Below are positions 22,494 through 34,554 of a DNA stretch of 64,000 nucleotides, piece after piece. Positions within the stretch are counted from its first letter, which is position 1, and the number at the start of each line of letters is the position of its first letter. The stretch comes from Lycorma delicatula (taxonomy: Eukaryota; Arthropoda; Insecta; Hemiptera; Fulgoridae): positions 151,634,575 to 151,698,574 of the forward strand of contig NC_134455.1 of assembly GCF_047948215.1 (NCBI RefSeq), written 5' to 3'. Position numbers and translations under genes: made by a program. The notes under the pieces were generated by a model. That model was not told the DNA's origin and searched no databases. It saw only the letters and a program-made list of their open reading frames with translations.

Positions 22494-22985
22494 CTGGTTG
22501 GATCTGTAAAGCTACAAAGGGAACAAACAAACATACATTACAGTCAGTGATGTATGTACCCCTACAAGAAGTAGGGATATCACATAAGTTCCATCCTGTC
22601 GTTTAATGATAATAGGTACTGATATCGCGCGTAGGTTCTGATCTATCATACTCCATCATTAACAGAAATGCAATGCAACGCATACCGAAAACATACACGC
22701 GTAGGCGGGCGCTAACCGCTATGTATTCCTGTTTTCTTTTGCTGACTATAATTTTCGCTTTTATCTCGAGAAAGATGAATTTTTTGAAAGAATTACCAAG
22801 AGGCAAAAGGTATTTCTTTTTTGTCGTTTTATAAAACACCACCACTGAAATTTGAAAATTTTAATTTGTTAGTTTTATCCCCCAGTGTAGACCAAAAACG
22901 TGTTATTATCCAAACATTGGTTGTAATCGGTTGGATCTGTGAACCTACAGAGAGGAACAAAAATACATAACAGTTAAATACATTA
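22494..22985 (+). repeat. Pair of short diverged direct repeats
   Basis: GGTTGGATCTGTAAAGCTAC at 22496-22515 and GGTTGGATCTGTGAACCTAC at about 22930-22949 each continue into A-rich GGGAACAAA/AGGAACAAA plus CATACAT/ATACATA. They lie about 430 bp apart. Family unknown; they may be ends of one element or two copies of one fragment. Confidence 0.4.
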
Positions 22986-23359
22986 TCATTCCTCCTATGA
23001 ACGTAGTCGGGTAAAATGAAATATAATCAAAAAAGAAAAGCATGTGTTTTGGGTACTGATCAAAACATAGGACATCGAGCCATGCGCATGAATACATGAA
23101 TGACATAAGAAGATGGTTAATGTATAAATTTATATTAAATTTTATCAATTTATTCTCTTACCTTTAATAATGGTTTGTTTCTAATTTTGATTGTTTACTT
23201 TTTCACCATATTTTTTTTATTTATTTACATTTTCATGTATGACATACATGCATTTCATACGATGAAAACATACAGATATAAAGTCGAAACTTGCTTTCTT
23301 AACACAATCAATTACCGATATTTTTACAATAAATAAATATTTTTATAAAAATTAAATCT

Positions 23360-23690
23360 TATACATAAAAGAGAAAGTTTGTGGCTCTGCCTGTTTGTTT
23401 GTCAAGAACAACCAACGGATTGTTTTAAAATTTTCAAGATATATTCTTGTTATCTCAGGGAAGGTTTTAAGTCATAGATCGAGGCCCTAGCCCCCTTGGA
23501 AGTTAAGATGTTAAAGATATTTTACTTCATTTTATTTCTGTCACCATGGCAACAGAAATATAATGAAGTAAAACGATTCTTTTTTTTTGTAAAATCTGTA
23601 AATTATTTAATATTCTTCTCACAACTATGAGGATAACGAACGGGGTCGGAGGTCAAAGGGACTCCACCCCTCCTGACTTGTAACAAAATA
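23360..23690. repeat. Unassigned repeat-like segment with a 22-bp inverted repeat
   Basis: Starts near GTGGCTCTGCCTGTTTG and contains an inverted repeat: left arm 23520-23541 and right arm 23552-23573 (one mismatch), with a 10-nt loop CACCATGGCA. The GTTTGTTTGTCAAGAACAAC and GGAGGTCAAAGGGACTCC stretches resemble dispersed arthropod repeats, but no superfamily can be assigned. Confidence 0.35.
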
Positions 23691-23871
23691 AAACAAAGAG
23701 AAAGAGAAAAGTTAATAATAATAAATGACCATTAATGATTCAATTAAACATATAACAAATAATTGAAAAAAGAATAAAAATAAGAAAAAACTAAAAATAA
23801 TTAATGAAAGAATAGAACTGAAACGACTTGCAATAAAAATTTTAAAATAGCAACTTAAATAACAAAAATCG

Positions 23872-24455
23872 GATGTGGACACCACATGACTTCCTTGTAC
23901 GCATATTAAATTACATATGCACATTTTTTTACAATCAGAGGTTAATAATTATTAATAAACCAATGTATTTAAATTATAAAAAAAAAGTTAAAAGAAAGGG
24001 AGGTGAAGTCGGATTCAAACCGATGTGCCTTCCCCTTGTACGATACAATTATTTCATTAATTAAATCTTTATTTGGCTATAACTCTGGAACCAATGAAAA
24101 TAAGTACCACTCATGATATCGTTGAAAAGCTCTCAATGACGGCTTATCCTGCAGTTAAGAAAATGTTTTTGGATTTTGGGCTTTTTTGGACACTTTTGGT
24201 GCAGTCGATTGCATTCAAAAGGAGAGGTGCACAACTAGATGTTACAACAGTCCTAAATCCAAAATTTCAACATCCGTTTCTGAGTTATGCGAGATACATA
24301 CGTACGCATATACTTACGTACATACTTACAAACTTCACGCCAAAACTATTCAAAATGGATTCAGGAATGGTCAAAGTGGATATTTCCGGTGAAATTTGAA
24401 AACCGAAATTTTTCGCGGTCACAATACTGCCTTTACTTCGTACAAGGAAGTAAAA
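23872..24455 (+). repeat. R-A repeat, copy 3
   Basis: Begins GATGTGGACACCACATGACT and ends CTTCGTACAAGGAAGTAAAA, with all the internal family blocks. It is shorter than copy 2 because part of the AT-rich region after the start is missing. The 108- and 68-codon ORFs over it (24073-24399) arise from the repeat and recur in copy 5 as a similar 95-codon frame; they show no protein family. Confidence 0.8.
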
Positions 24456-26225
24456 ATTGAGAATTACAAATCAAGTAAACACAATAACCACAAATCAACT
24501 TTTTAATAGACAGATGCACTTATTTTTAAATTTTGCAAATTGATTATTAAAATTGTTAACAATCTTATAACATTTTTTAATGGTGGCTAAATATTACTTC
24601 GTAGTGCTGGATCGCGGTAAATAGAATAAAGGCTGCCATCTTACTGCTACCCTAGGAATACAAAAACAGAATGCCCAAGTGAGTTAAATCGAATCTTGCG
24701 AATTGTTAATCATACAGTATAAATACGATAAATAAATTTCATCGATGAATAAATAAACATTTAAAAAAAATGGATCCATTATTATTCTGATTGTTATTAA
24801 AAATATAATAAAAAAATAAATAAATTAGTGTTTAAAAAAAAGAAAAAATAATAATTATGAACATTACGGAAAATAAATAATATTGTGGTTGTGATTATGT
24901 GGTCTGCGTGAACACTTAATATAAAACAATCCCAGGTGACACTAAGTTTGCGCACACTATTCTTTGTATATGGCTTGGTTTATCTAATTTGCAAATTGCT
25001 ATGAGAAATGTGTTTGTAATGTAAATAAATGTGAAAATTTGTTCAACTTTTTTTGTTGGTTGCTGCTATAAATGGTAGCTGTAATTTGTTCTTTTTATAA
25101 GATATTATGTACGCAATTTAACTAAGGGAATACATAACAATTTCCAAATTTTAAACAAAATAATATAATAAGGACAATATATTAAACACCTAACAAGAGC
25201 ATATGTAAACACAAGTTTAATGAAGTGTAAAATTTAACATAAAGAAAAATAAAAAAATGCTGTCAGACAAAGTCAAGGTCATTAGTCACGGTCGTGTAAA
25301 ATTATTCATTTAATCTTCGTATTTAAACTGAACGAATAATTTAAAAGGTACTGCAAATTACAGAAACAATAGAATTTTTTTCTTAAAGAATGTATATAAT
25401 GAACGGTTTTTATGATATCGGATGACTTTAATTGCAACTAATTATTCAAAATATAATCAAGTACATATTAAAGAATAACTACTACTAACTTATTACACAT
25501 CTTGCTACAGGATTAAAATGATTTTGTCCTTTATACTGTAAAATATTAAACCTTCATATCAGTTTTAAAAAAAATCACTACTCAAGGTTAAAAAAGAATA
25601 TTTTTTTTTTCTTAGTTATGAAATATTAATAAATACTAAAAGAAAAACCTTCTCCTACTTACCGTTGGATTATGATAATCTAGTAACTTCCATTCGTAAA
25701 TGCTGCTAGAAAAGTTTGATCATTTTTCCGATTTTGAGTGGATATCTTCCCGACAATTTTTTTTTAAATCCAAAAAATTATTTTAACGTTAAAAATTTAT
25801 TGTCATCAACGTCTCATACAAAGAAATCACGTTAACAAACTCAAGTATTTATGTTAACAAAATTTAGAGATATGAGCAATAATTGAAACTAATTACCCTC
25901 TCCACTACGTCCTAAACATTTATGAAATTAAAGTTTAGCATTCATAAATCATATTTTACACCGACAATTAATTTTATTAAAATATAATAGAATAAGCGAA
26001 AACCAGTTCTGATTGACGTTCGAGTATCTGAAATATTTAGAGGAACGGGTGGCTTGATTAAAACATTTTTCACAAATTTTATTTATATTGAAGAGGCAAT
26101 AAATAACTAAGGGAAAATTTTTCTTCTCTGACATTTTTATTCAGATAAGATACTCTACACCTTTGTATCTCCGCATTACTAAGTGAACTTAAACAAAAAA
26201 TTAATAACATCAATATTCCATGTAC
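24456..26225. other. Intergenic sequence; nothing recognised
   Basis: Only low-complexity and AT-rich sequence, with a short AC run at about 26228-26241. Confidence 0.4.
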
Positions 26226-26257
26226 AAACACACACACACACTATATATTTCGCTGTA

Positions 26258-26545
26258 AAAATGTGAAGATCCTTTTAAAATGTTTCCATTTCGAGCTTTT
26301 TCCAACAGTTGGAGGTAAATGTCAAGATTTACCGCTGCATTGTGGCAAAACCTGCACTCGGAGATTTCGTTGGCTTACCAACCTCTTCAGACATGTTCCA
26401 ACATGTTGGTTAGTCACATTCATACTCAATGTATTTTACATCATAAAGGTTCAGCTTCTATCTGTCCTTCTGCGGGTACATATGTCTTTGTATCTTTCAT
26501 TTATTAATATTAATTTTGTGTTTGGTCGATTTTTAGTCTAAAGAA
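26258..26545 (+). pseudogene. Possible C2H2 zinc-finger-like fragment
   Basis: A 92-codon frame includes C-G-K-T-C-T-R-R-F-R-W-L-T-N-L-F-R-H-V-P-T-C at about 26345-26410. The C-G-K, central F/L and H positions resemble half a C2H2 finger with spacing slightly off. After that the frame becomes hydrophobic and uninformative. It could be a decayed exon or chance. Confidence 0.2.
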
Positions 26546-26815
26546 ATGAGTGACGTAATGAGTAAAAGATTTTATGAACTTTTAAGGAGATTGGTGCGTA
26601 ATAAAAAGTACAACTTTTATTTATTCGAAGAAAAAAATAATACTTTGTTAGTTAAAATAAAAACCTCAGAAAATGTGACTTATAAACAATCTGTGTACTA
26701 CAGAAGTTTGAAACATTATGATTCTTTCGGTGGGAGGATAAACTCAATAGCATCTGTTTCTGCAGGGAGAGAGATCCTTACTACATTTGTTTTGATGAAC
26801 TATTTAATATAACAC
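26546..26815 (+). other. Unrecognised 88-codon ORF
   Basis: Frame M-S-D-V-M-S-K-R-F-Y-E-L-L to L-M-N-Y-L-I. Basic and rich in K, N and Y. No domain, signal peptide or membrane segment, and no splice context or repeat copy elsewhere in the window. An ORF of this length is not rare by chance in this much sequence. Confidence 0.15.
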
Positions 26816-27059
26816 TCGATCATGGTCAGGAAGAACGCAAATACACTGCAACTACATTGTAAATATTAAATGTTACTCTAGAGTCAATTTCTGCTTACTT
26901 ATCGTTGTATGAACCGCGTCAAAGAAACAAAAGTGTTCAGTTTTTGGTCAAGGCTTTATTCGATCTATCGGTGGACCCGTTGAATCCATGCCACTCGGTA
27001 TTTATTGTAACTCATCTTTACCTTCTGTCAAAAAAAACTATGCATCAGTCAAGATTACA

Positions 27060-27780
27060 ATTTTAACTGTTCTCTTTGAATTATTTTACTATAAAATCTT
27101 TCCTTGAATCCCTATAATGCTTTTCTAAACAACGAGGAACAGCTTACACACTTATCTTACTCCTTTCTGAATCTATGCTCGTCTTTTTTCATCATCTACT
27201 CTATTACCTATTAGATGATTGTTGTAGAGATTGCAAATTATTTTTCATTCTCTTTTTCTTCATTCTGTACTTTTTTAAATGTTAAAAAGCATTATTCCAT
27301 TCTACATTATCAAAGATGCTATGTATAATTTTATTTTTCTTAAACCTTCCTTCTAAAATAATCTGAAGATCATACTGGCCTCCTTTTTACCATGTGTTTT
27401 TTTTAAACCATCATCCAGCACACTTTCTACCATACATTCTATTCATTTTTTAAATGATCCTGCTGAGTTTTTTTATACACATTTATCTGTTCTGTTTTCT
27501 TTGGAATAGTAATAATTTTAATTTTTTTTTTTAAATTTGAGGATATGTCTAGTCTCATAAATTTTTCATATCCTAAAGCTTATTCCATCCTACATACCTC
27601 AAACAGCATAGTAAATCAAATATATCATTGATTATTACTCTTCTGTATTTGTTAAATCTATCAGTCATTTATCGAATTCCGATTGTAGTATCAATCTAAA
27701 GGGTCTCTTCTGTATCTTCATCAATTTCTTTCTCCTTCATTACTACCTAGTAGATAATTTTCTCAAGAAAATATAACAAT
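27060..27780 (-). pseudogene. Heavily decayed LINE reverse transcriptase fragment
   Basis: The plus strand is pyrimidine-rich, as are the other antisense LINE copies. On the minus strand, around 27290-27370 it reads L-E-G-R-F-K-K-N-K-I-I-H then I-F-D-N-V-E-W-N, recalling the R-F-x-x-N-K-x-x-x-x-x-F-I-D-x-E-K-A-F-D-N-V-E-W-N block. At about 27080-27190 it reads V-D-D-E-K-R-R-A and I-Q-K-G-V-R, recalling I-x-K-G-V-R-Q-G-C. Many stops and frameshifts. The match is by eye only. Confidence 0.45.
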
Positions 27781-29870
27781 AATAAATAATATATAAGATA
27801 CAAGAAATATAACTTAAAGAATAGTCACCGTTTGGTGACTATTCCGGTTTGGTTTGGTTTTTGAATTTCTAATTCGAAAGAAAAAAATTCCTCTGAATAA
27901 AATAGAATCAATCGTCTTAGAATTTAAAAAAAATCATACTCTCAAGTAATAAGCAGTTTAATAATTTATATATGTTGTATATTAAAAATTATCCATACTT
28001 ATGAAGCTTATTGCATTTAATAAACCTTAATAATTTTTCATCTGGTAATCGTTTAATTTCATGTTTTTCAATTTAATTTGGTAGGAGTAAAATCAAAAAA
28101 GAATGATTCATAACCTAAACTTAATTACTTTTACAATTTTTATACATAAATCACACTTAATTAGCTTTCATAATAAGATTTAATAGCCATATATATTTAT
28201 CGATAAATATTTTTATGAATTTTATAAGAAAATGGTTCATTATTACTTTACAGACGCCACTAAAAAATTCAAATTATTTATTTATGTTTTTAAAATGATA
28301 TTTATTAATTAATTATTAAATTAAATCTTTTAAATAACTGATTTGGTTAATAAAGAATTAATATTTTCATTAATTAATATAATTAAATATTTTAAATAAT
28401 TGATATTAAAAAAATTTTCATAAAGATATCTTTAAAAAAATATATAAATGTAAAATAAATTTAAATTATTCGATTACTGTTTAGTAAATAAAAAACATTT
28501 TTATTATTTTATAAATCAACACTTATTTTTGAATTTTGAAATCTGATTGAATTTTATTTTATTTCTTTCAGAAAAGCTTGTTGGATTTTACTTGACCGAA
28601 ATTTAAAATTTGACGTTACAGACATATTTAGTTGCAGTATACCTATCTACCTTCCAATGGACTACATAATAAATATATGTAAAAAATAATGCTCCTGCCT
28701 AAAAACAATCCAATTTTTATGTAGATCTATTTTATTTAATGTAAACAGATCGTCTGCATTTCAAAAACTGTATGTTATTTGTACCTATGTGAGATGCTAA
28801 TTTAATTTGTTAGAACCTTGTGAAGTGTTGAAAGTAATGGTTTGAATAAACTTGTTAAGATTAACAAATGTTGAATTATTTATACAGCGAAATAAAATTT
28901 AAAAAGTTCTAGTATAGTAGTTAACTTTTATTAAAGTTAACTACTATTAGTATTAAAGTAACTTTTAACGTGAAAATACTGAAAAATATTACTTCGGTAG
29001 GAAAGCAATTGACGAGTTAAACCTCATTTTATTGAACCTTTTATTTAAGACTTAGGTTTAGAAGCGTGATAATAAGGGTTGGAAACAGAGACACTACTCA
29101 AGAAACAACTAAAAGGTTAGCGGGAAATAAAATTAATTTTAAAGAAGGTCCATGAACAAAGCTCAAGTAGAAAGGAGAAGGAGCTTAAAACTAAGAAGGC
29201 TTATGGAAGAAGAAGAAACTACTATAGAAACTTTGGAATGTAATCGATTGTTCATTTAATTAGAATGTGCGATAAAGGTTTTTCCATAGTTTTTCATGGA
29301 ATGGCACGTAGAGTTGTAGAAAGCGACGGCCGGACCGTTAACATCTCTGTACACTCAGTAGTAGATTTTAGTGAGCAATTAGTGGACAATAAGTGCTATA
29401 TTTATGTTCCGATTTGCTATGTTATTCTTTCCAACGGTTGGTTATGGTAATTTGAAATTTAAACTTTTTCACTACCTATCGAAACCCAATTTATAATAAA
29501 ATGTTTTGAATAAGGGTTTTAAAAGTATTTTACTAAACAATTTGGTATAATAATGTTCAAAGAAAATTAAGCTTATAATTTATTTTCTCCGTTTTTTTAA
29601 TAAATTTTGTTATTAAAGCAAAACACCAACTAGCAGTTGGCTAGTAAACTTGTTTATATCAATCTGACGAAAATACATCGCGTACCAGTAAACTATGCAA
29701 CAGATGTAAACAGACGTAGTACTAGCGAGTAAGTAGTATTCGCTATTTTTTTTTTTATTTTAATATAAAAAACGTAATTTTTTATTTTAATATAAAATGT
29801 TTAATTTTTTTTTATAAAAAACGTTCTCAGACGTAGTACTAGCAGTTATGGATAAATTAACAGATGCCGA
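27781..29870. other. Intergenic sequence; nothing coding recognised
   Basis: Contains a perfect 14-bp inverted repeat at 28915-28928/28933-28946 (TAGTAGTTAACTTT, loop TATT). The 61-codon ORF at 29265-29450 has no family. About 29620-29845 has a repeated CAGACGTAGTACTAGC (29711 and 29828). Confidence 0.4.
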
Positions 29871-29879
29871 ATCACATTT

Positions 29880-30112
29880 CGCAATATTCCCTCACTGCCT
29901 TATTAAATTTAAAAAAAAGAATAATATGACCAATGTCCCGTTATGTATTTCTGTATTTACAGAAATATTTGAGCCAAATTTGAAGAAAATCGGATTGGTC
30001 AATCGTGAGACGTTAAGACCAAAAGCAACGCAACATATGATTTTTTGCTTTAAATTAGTTGGACCCTAAAGCGTAAAGATTTGCAAAAATAAGATACCCC
30101 ATTTTTGAACAT
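29880..30112 (+). repeat. R-B repeat, copy 2
   Basis: Shares AAATATTTGAGCCAAATTTG, AAAATCGGATTGGTCAATC, TTAGTTGGACCCTAAAGCG and TAAAGATTTGCAAAAATA with copy 1 at 18655-18960. It runs straight into the Tc1-like fragment that follows. Confidence 0.65.
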
Positions 30113-30520
30113 CGCACTACGCAGATTCAACTTCTGATTTCGTAGAGGAATTCTTTGGTAATCGTGTTATCGGTCGAGGCTTGTGGCCACCAAGATCTCC
30201 AGATTTGAGTGCGGCAGATTTTTTTCTACGGGTTACCGCAAAGAAAAAGCCTACAGTAACAAACCACGAACACTTGAACAATTGAAAGTCATTATTGAAC
30301 AAGCTGTATTAAATATCCAGCCACAAACTTTGAAAAAAGTTGCAAGAAACGTTGTAAAAAGAATTGAAGCTTGTATTCAAGAAGATACACTTCCAACATT
30401 TACTGTAAATGTAAGGTAATGGATGGTAATAATAAAAATTACATTTGCATTTACACATGCCTTTTTATTATTTCATTACCTACCAATATAAGGTTGGGTT
30501 TCATTTTATATGGGACACTC

Positions 30521-30526
<6 letters not shown>
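30113..30526 (+). mobile_element. Tc1/mariner-superfamily transposon, C-terminal fragment with 3' end
   Basis: Frame 1 gives F-V-E-E-F-F-G-N-R-V-I-G-R-G-L-W-P-P-R-S-P-D-L-S-A-A-D-F-F-L (30145-30230), the third-catalytic-Asp block. A frameshift at about 30230 moves to Y-R-K-E-K-A-Y-S-N-K-P-R-T-L-E-Q-L-K and V-A-R-N-V-V-K-R-I-E-A-C (to 30419). The 3' end GGGACACTCTGTATA (about 30512-30526) looks like a Tc1-type terminal repeat ending at TA. The 5' two-thirds are absent; the R-B repeat occupies that position. Confidence 0.75.

Positions 30527-30579
<53 letters not shown>
30527..30579 (+). repeat. (TG)n microsatellite
   Basis: About 26 TG units that begin immediately after the Tc1-like terminal TA. 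ORFs of repeated V/C across it are artefacts. Confidence 0.95.
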
Positions 30580-30581
<2 letters not shown>

Positions 30582-31074
30582 ACTAAATTCTATGGAAGAA
30601 TGGAAACGTCTGTCTTTCATGAAAGATCTATGTTCGAATACCCCTGTCAGAACTTTCATTTTCCGTATGTTACCAAATTTTATTTATCATTAAGAAACTG
30701 TAATTGTACATCACACTAACTGTAGAGCAATGAAGAAATGTTGAAACTGGTTTAGAGAATCTTGTCGTTGGAGATTATTATGTGGTTTTCTATTTTATTT
30801 TATTTTGTAATACTATTTTATTTACTTTTACGATGTATGTGTCATAATTCTGACACATTGGTTTGATGAGATGTATACTTTATTTTATGTATTTTCTTTT
30901 TATTTTATTTTTAAGTTAAATAACTTAATTGTTGAAGAGGGACGATAAAAAACAGCGTTGTAGATGTTGATGCACCTTTTCAGTAAATAGGATATCTACA
31001 GAAAGGCATAATGTATCGACACAATCTTTTAGACAAATTTATTCAGAATTATAACATCACATGTAATTACGTAT
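30580..31074. other. Intergenic sequence; nothing recognised
   Basis: AT-rich; no support for the short ORFs that run out of the TG repeat. Confidence 0.45.
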
Positions 31075-31358
31075 TTAGCAGTTAATCTATGCTTCAGCTT
31101 TTATTAAAATACAAGTAATGTACAAAAGAGAAAATATCAAAAAAAAAAAAAAAAAAACGGTTTTTGACGAAGACGAATGCAGCGGTCTACATATTTTTGA
31201 AATGCTGAAAAGCCTAAGTAGAAAAACTTGACCGGTTTAATCAGATAATTGGTTTAATTCATTTCTTCTACCTGTTTCATTTGAAATAGCTAGTCACAGA
31301 AGTGGTGCCTGAACAAGGAACAGACTGAAGTTTATCTGTTTTTAAGTATGTAGATTCG
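31075..31358 (+). repeat. Left arm of a long, nearly perfect inverted repeat
   Basis: 284 bp that recurs in reverse at 32521-32803. Outside an A-run (about 31139-31157) and a few changes beside it, the arms look identical by eye (about 98%). At 31303-31320 it has TGGTGCCTGAACAAGGAA, which resembles the tRNA-Lys-type primer binding site of retroelements with a few transition differences. It is preceded by CTAGTCACAGAAG, so the arm could be an LTR end plus leader (inference). Confidence 0.85.
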
Positions 31359-31524
31359 AGAAGACACAGACATCTCTGATGTAGAAGATCCTTATTTTAT
31401 TATTTTTTTTTATTATCACATTAATTTTGCGCACTCTATGACGAAAGTTCCGGAATCAGAGTTCATATGATTTCCTATTTCCTATGATTTTAAAAAGAAT
31501 ATTATTTTAACTTTATTTTTTTTT

Positions 31525-31650
31525 ATATGAAAGAGCGGGCATCAAGAGATATGGTCATTAGCTCGGTAGAAATTTGTAGTGTATGAAAAGATACCATGCT
31601 TGACCGGGATTCGAACCCGGGACCTCTGCACGAAATTCCACGTCGCTTTA
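31525..31650 (-). repeat. tRNA-derived SINE, family S-I (antisense)
   Basis: The minus strand has a perfect B box GGTTCGAATCC (complement of 31607-31617) within CAGAGGTCCCGGG...CCCGGTC, followed by AAGCATGGTATCTTTTCATAC, the S-I body seen at 5170-5300. The A-box region (about 31640-31665) is degenerate. It lies between the two inverted arms and is not an intact tRNA gene. Confidence 0.65.
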
Positions 31651-32520
31651 ACCTTTTTGTAGTTCGATTGAAGTACAAAGTAAAAAATCGACTGTAACGT
31701 GGGATAGTTTCCTATTAGAATTTGTTACTTTTAATATATTATTTTTTAGAATGTTTATTTATAAAAAAAAAAATAATAATTACCAAATCCGGACAATCTC
31801 GTTCTTTAAATACGCCACATTTATACGCACGATTACGTGTCAAAATTCACGTGGGCCAAGCGCATAGTGTACATAACGTATGTTTCGTAGCTGCAGAGCG
31901 CAATATTTATACTTTCATGTTATAAAAAAATTCAGCTTTCCTAGCAATATTATATATTAAACAGTTATAAACTACTTTGAGAAACTTCTATTAGATTTTC
32001 GATTCTTGTTTCTTTAGGTAATAATTTTTAGCTGACCTTCATCAGTTTGCTTGCTCAAGCAATTAAAGCTAATTTACTTCTTTTAGCGGTTCTAATTCAA
32101 AACTATGATGATCCAACACACCCGCATTTCAATGTAACAATCGATGTGAAATACGATAATAAATCATTTTATATATATGAAAAACTCCTTAATGGAATAC
32201 CCAATTTAATCCAAAGTCATTAAGATTTACATTCCTACATGAATACCTTATCGTAATATTTAATAAAACTATAATTAAAGTCAAACAGAAATAAAAAAGA
32301 TGTAAAAAATTCACTAATATAAAAATATTTTTACGTTTAAAAAATAAACACATTTTCCAAACAGTGGCCCTATTACTATCTACGATCAACTACTGCCGGC
32401 GCAGAAATTATTTACATTCGAGTTTGAAGCTTTATAAAATGAAATTATTTATTTTTTTTTTTAAATGGAGTTATTTAATTTTTTTTAAATTATTTAAATA
32501 AAATTACTATTATTATTTAG

Positions 32521-32803
32521 CGAATTTACATACTTAAAAACAGATAAACTTCAGTCTGTTCCTTGTTCAGGCACCACTTCTGTGACTAGCTATTTCAAAT
32601 GAAACAGGTAGAAGAAATGAATTAAACCAATTATCTGATTAAACCGGTCAAGTTTTTCTACTTAGGCTTTTCAGCATTTCAAAAATATGTAGACCGCTGC
32701 ATTCGTCTTCGTCAAAAACCGTTTTTTTTTTTTTTTTTTTATTTTTTCTTTTGTATATTACTTGTATTTTAATAAAAGCTGAAGCATAGATTAACTGCTA
32801 AAA
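32521..32803 (-). repeat. Right arm of the long inverted repeat
   Basis: Reverse complement of 31075-31358. It starts CGAATTTACATACTTAAAAA, has the PBS-like block in reverse at 32559-32576 and a T-run at about 32722-32740, and ends GATTAACTGCTAAA. The spacer between arms (31359-32520, 1162 bp) contains the S-I SINE and otherwise no recognised coding sequence. Confidence 0.85.
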
Positions 32804-33740
32804 AAAAAGAAAAAAATTACATCAACTTTTAGATAATTTGGTTCTGTGTTTAATAATATTAGTCGATAATTTTTACTACTTTTTAAAAGTATATTATTCT
32901 GGTGAGAACAAAAAAGGCATAATTTTTTTAGCCTTCTGTCACCTAGCTTGACTTTGATCGCCTGCAGTTAAAAATTGACCGTAACAATCGCAATGAAATT
33001 CCTAGACAAGAATTTTAGAGATTCCATTCTATTAAATTATAACCATTTAACAGTTTTTAAATTATACCTTTAAACTTTAGTATTTTTCCATTTGTAAAAC
33101 TATTTTATTTCGTTGATATTCGATACAGAAATACGGGTCTAAAGCTCTTTAACTTCGTCGTAATTTTAAATTGAATATGACATTTTATTAACGTTATCGC
33201 TAATATGAATTTCTTTTAAAGATTTTATTAATAGAGAAATAGATTGTTTTAAGTGAACTTCTAAAAAAGGGAAAAATTGGGTTGACAAAGTCAGTTCTTT
33301 CCCTCAGCTGTCTACCTATGGATACAACGTTGTAGTACTTTTTCTATTATAAGTTTCAGATAGTAAATATTGGCTTGGATTTTTCACTCTAATTCCCTTC
33401 TTTTAGTGATTCATTATTTGCATATTCTACTTTTCTCGGATGGTAATTAATTAAAGGGCTAATTTTTTTTTCAAAACTTTTTCCATCAGCTTTTCTTGTG
33501 AGGGCTGAATTTAAAAAATGTTGTAGATTTTTTAGGGTTTCTTTTATATATTTTTTTATTCTTATTTATTAATTGTCGATTTTTTTTATTTTATTAAAGC
33601 TGCTATTGAAGGCCCAAACTAATTGTACATCCAAGCAGGGTTCTCCACGTGGACCTCCATTATGACACGATACACAAACGCAGTTTAAATCTGGACGCAA
33701 ACACACAATCCTAAGTTAATTTATATATATATAAAATGAT
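32804..33740. other. Intergenic sequence; nothing recognised
   Basis: No gene, repeat or motif was recognised before the hairpin at 33741. Confidence 0.4.
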
Positions 33741-33780
33741 GCAGGGGCAAAGCCATCCTTCGTCGCGGCTTTGCCCCTGC
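33741..33780. repeat. GC-rich perfect hairpin
   Basis: GCAGGGGCAAAGCC (33741-33754) and its exact reverse complement GGCTTTGCCCCTGC (33767-33780) flank the 12-nt loop ATCCTTCGTCGC. It stands out against AT-rich flanks, including a TA run just upstream (33721-33732). Confidence 0.8.
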
Positions 33781-34550
33781 TATATGCTTTTAGAACTTCA
33801 AAAACTTAAAGTAGTTTTTTAGTAATTATGTGCTGGTGTTGCTCTCAGAGTTATCGCTACTCACAACTTATCGGATAAAATAAAATGTTTAAATAAAAGA
33901 TGTTTTCCCAAAATCAAATTTTTAATGAAATCAGGACGATATTGAAATTTTTCATGTTCTATTTTATCCCAGCACAGCAAAGTCTAGGAATTTCGTCATT
34001 CCATTTTCTGCATTGCAATGGTAACATATTTTAATTACGATACCAATTTTAATATCTTTCAAACTTAGATAGTCAGTTTGAGGGTGATAATTAAAAGCTG
34101 ATTTGAGACCTAACATATTTCTCGATTGTGAGCCGATTATATACGCTGCTCTGTAGATCTTCAAGAACGCTCTGACGTAGCTTTACATTGCGATCATAAA
34201 TTTTTTTAGCCCTAGAAGTTCTTTTCCCTGTCTGTATCTTCTCTAACTGGGCGTTACGAACACATCAAATTAAAAGGTAAATTGAAAAAGCAAACTGAAA
34301 ATTGAATCTGTGCCAATTATGAGTATGATTTACCCTGATGGAACGTCTTAGTTCAATATACAAAAATCTACAGTGCTAATTTGTTCACGTGAGTATGAGT
34401 TCTCGCTGGTCACCGTATATTGATAACAAAATTAATTATTCCTGAAACCACCAAAACTTTGTTAAATATGTCATCATTTCTTTAATTTTATTATCAAATT
34501 ATTTGATTTTAAGTATATTACTTTAATACAAATTGATTATTTATAGACAA
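33781..34550. other. Intergenic sequence; nothing recognised
   Basis: A 66-codon minus ORF (33964-34164) has no family or context. Confidence 0.4.
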
Positions 34551-34554
34551 AAGA

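Noticed and set aside
24073..24399. 108-codon ORF in R-A copy 3 as a gene
   Set aside because: It coincides with a dispersed repeat, and the frame is not kept in all copies.
25657..25690. CCAACG|GTAAGT on the minus strand as the donor of the missing SLC26 5' UTR exon
   Set aside because: A GTAAGT match is expected every few kb by chance; nothing else marks an exon or promoter there.
30371..30719. Three ORFs crossing the TG microsatellite
   Set aside because: Repeated V-C or V-S strings come from (TG)n in each frame.
31600..31640. Possible tRNA gene (perfect B box)
   Set aside because: Only the T-arm region is good; no acceptor stem or complete cloverleaf, and the flanking body matches a SINE.
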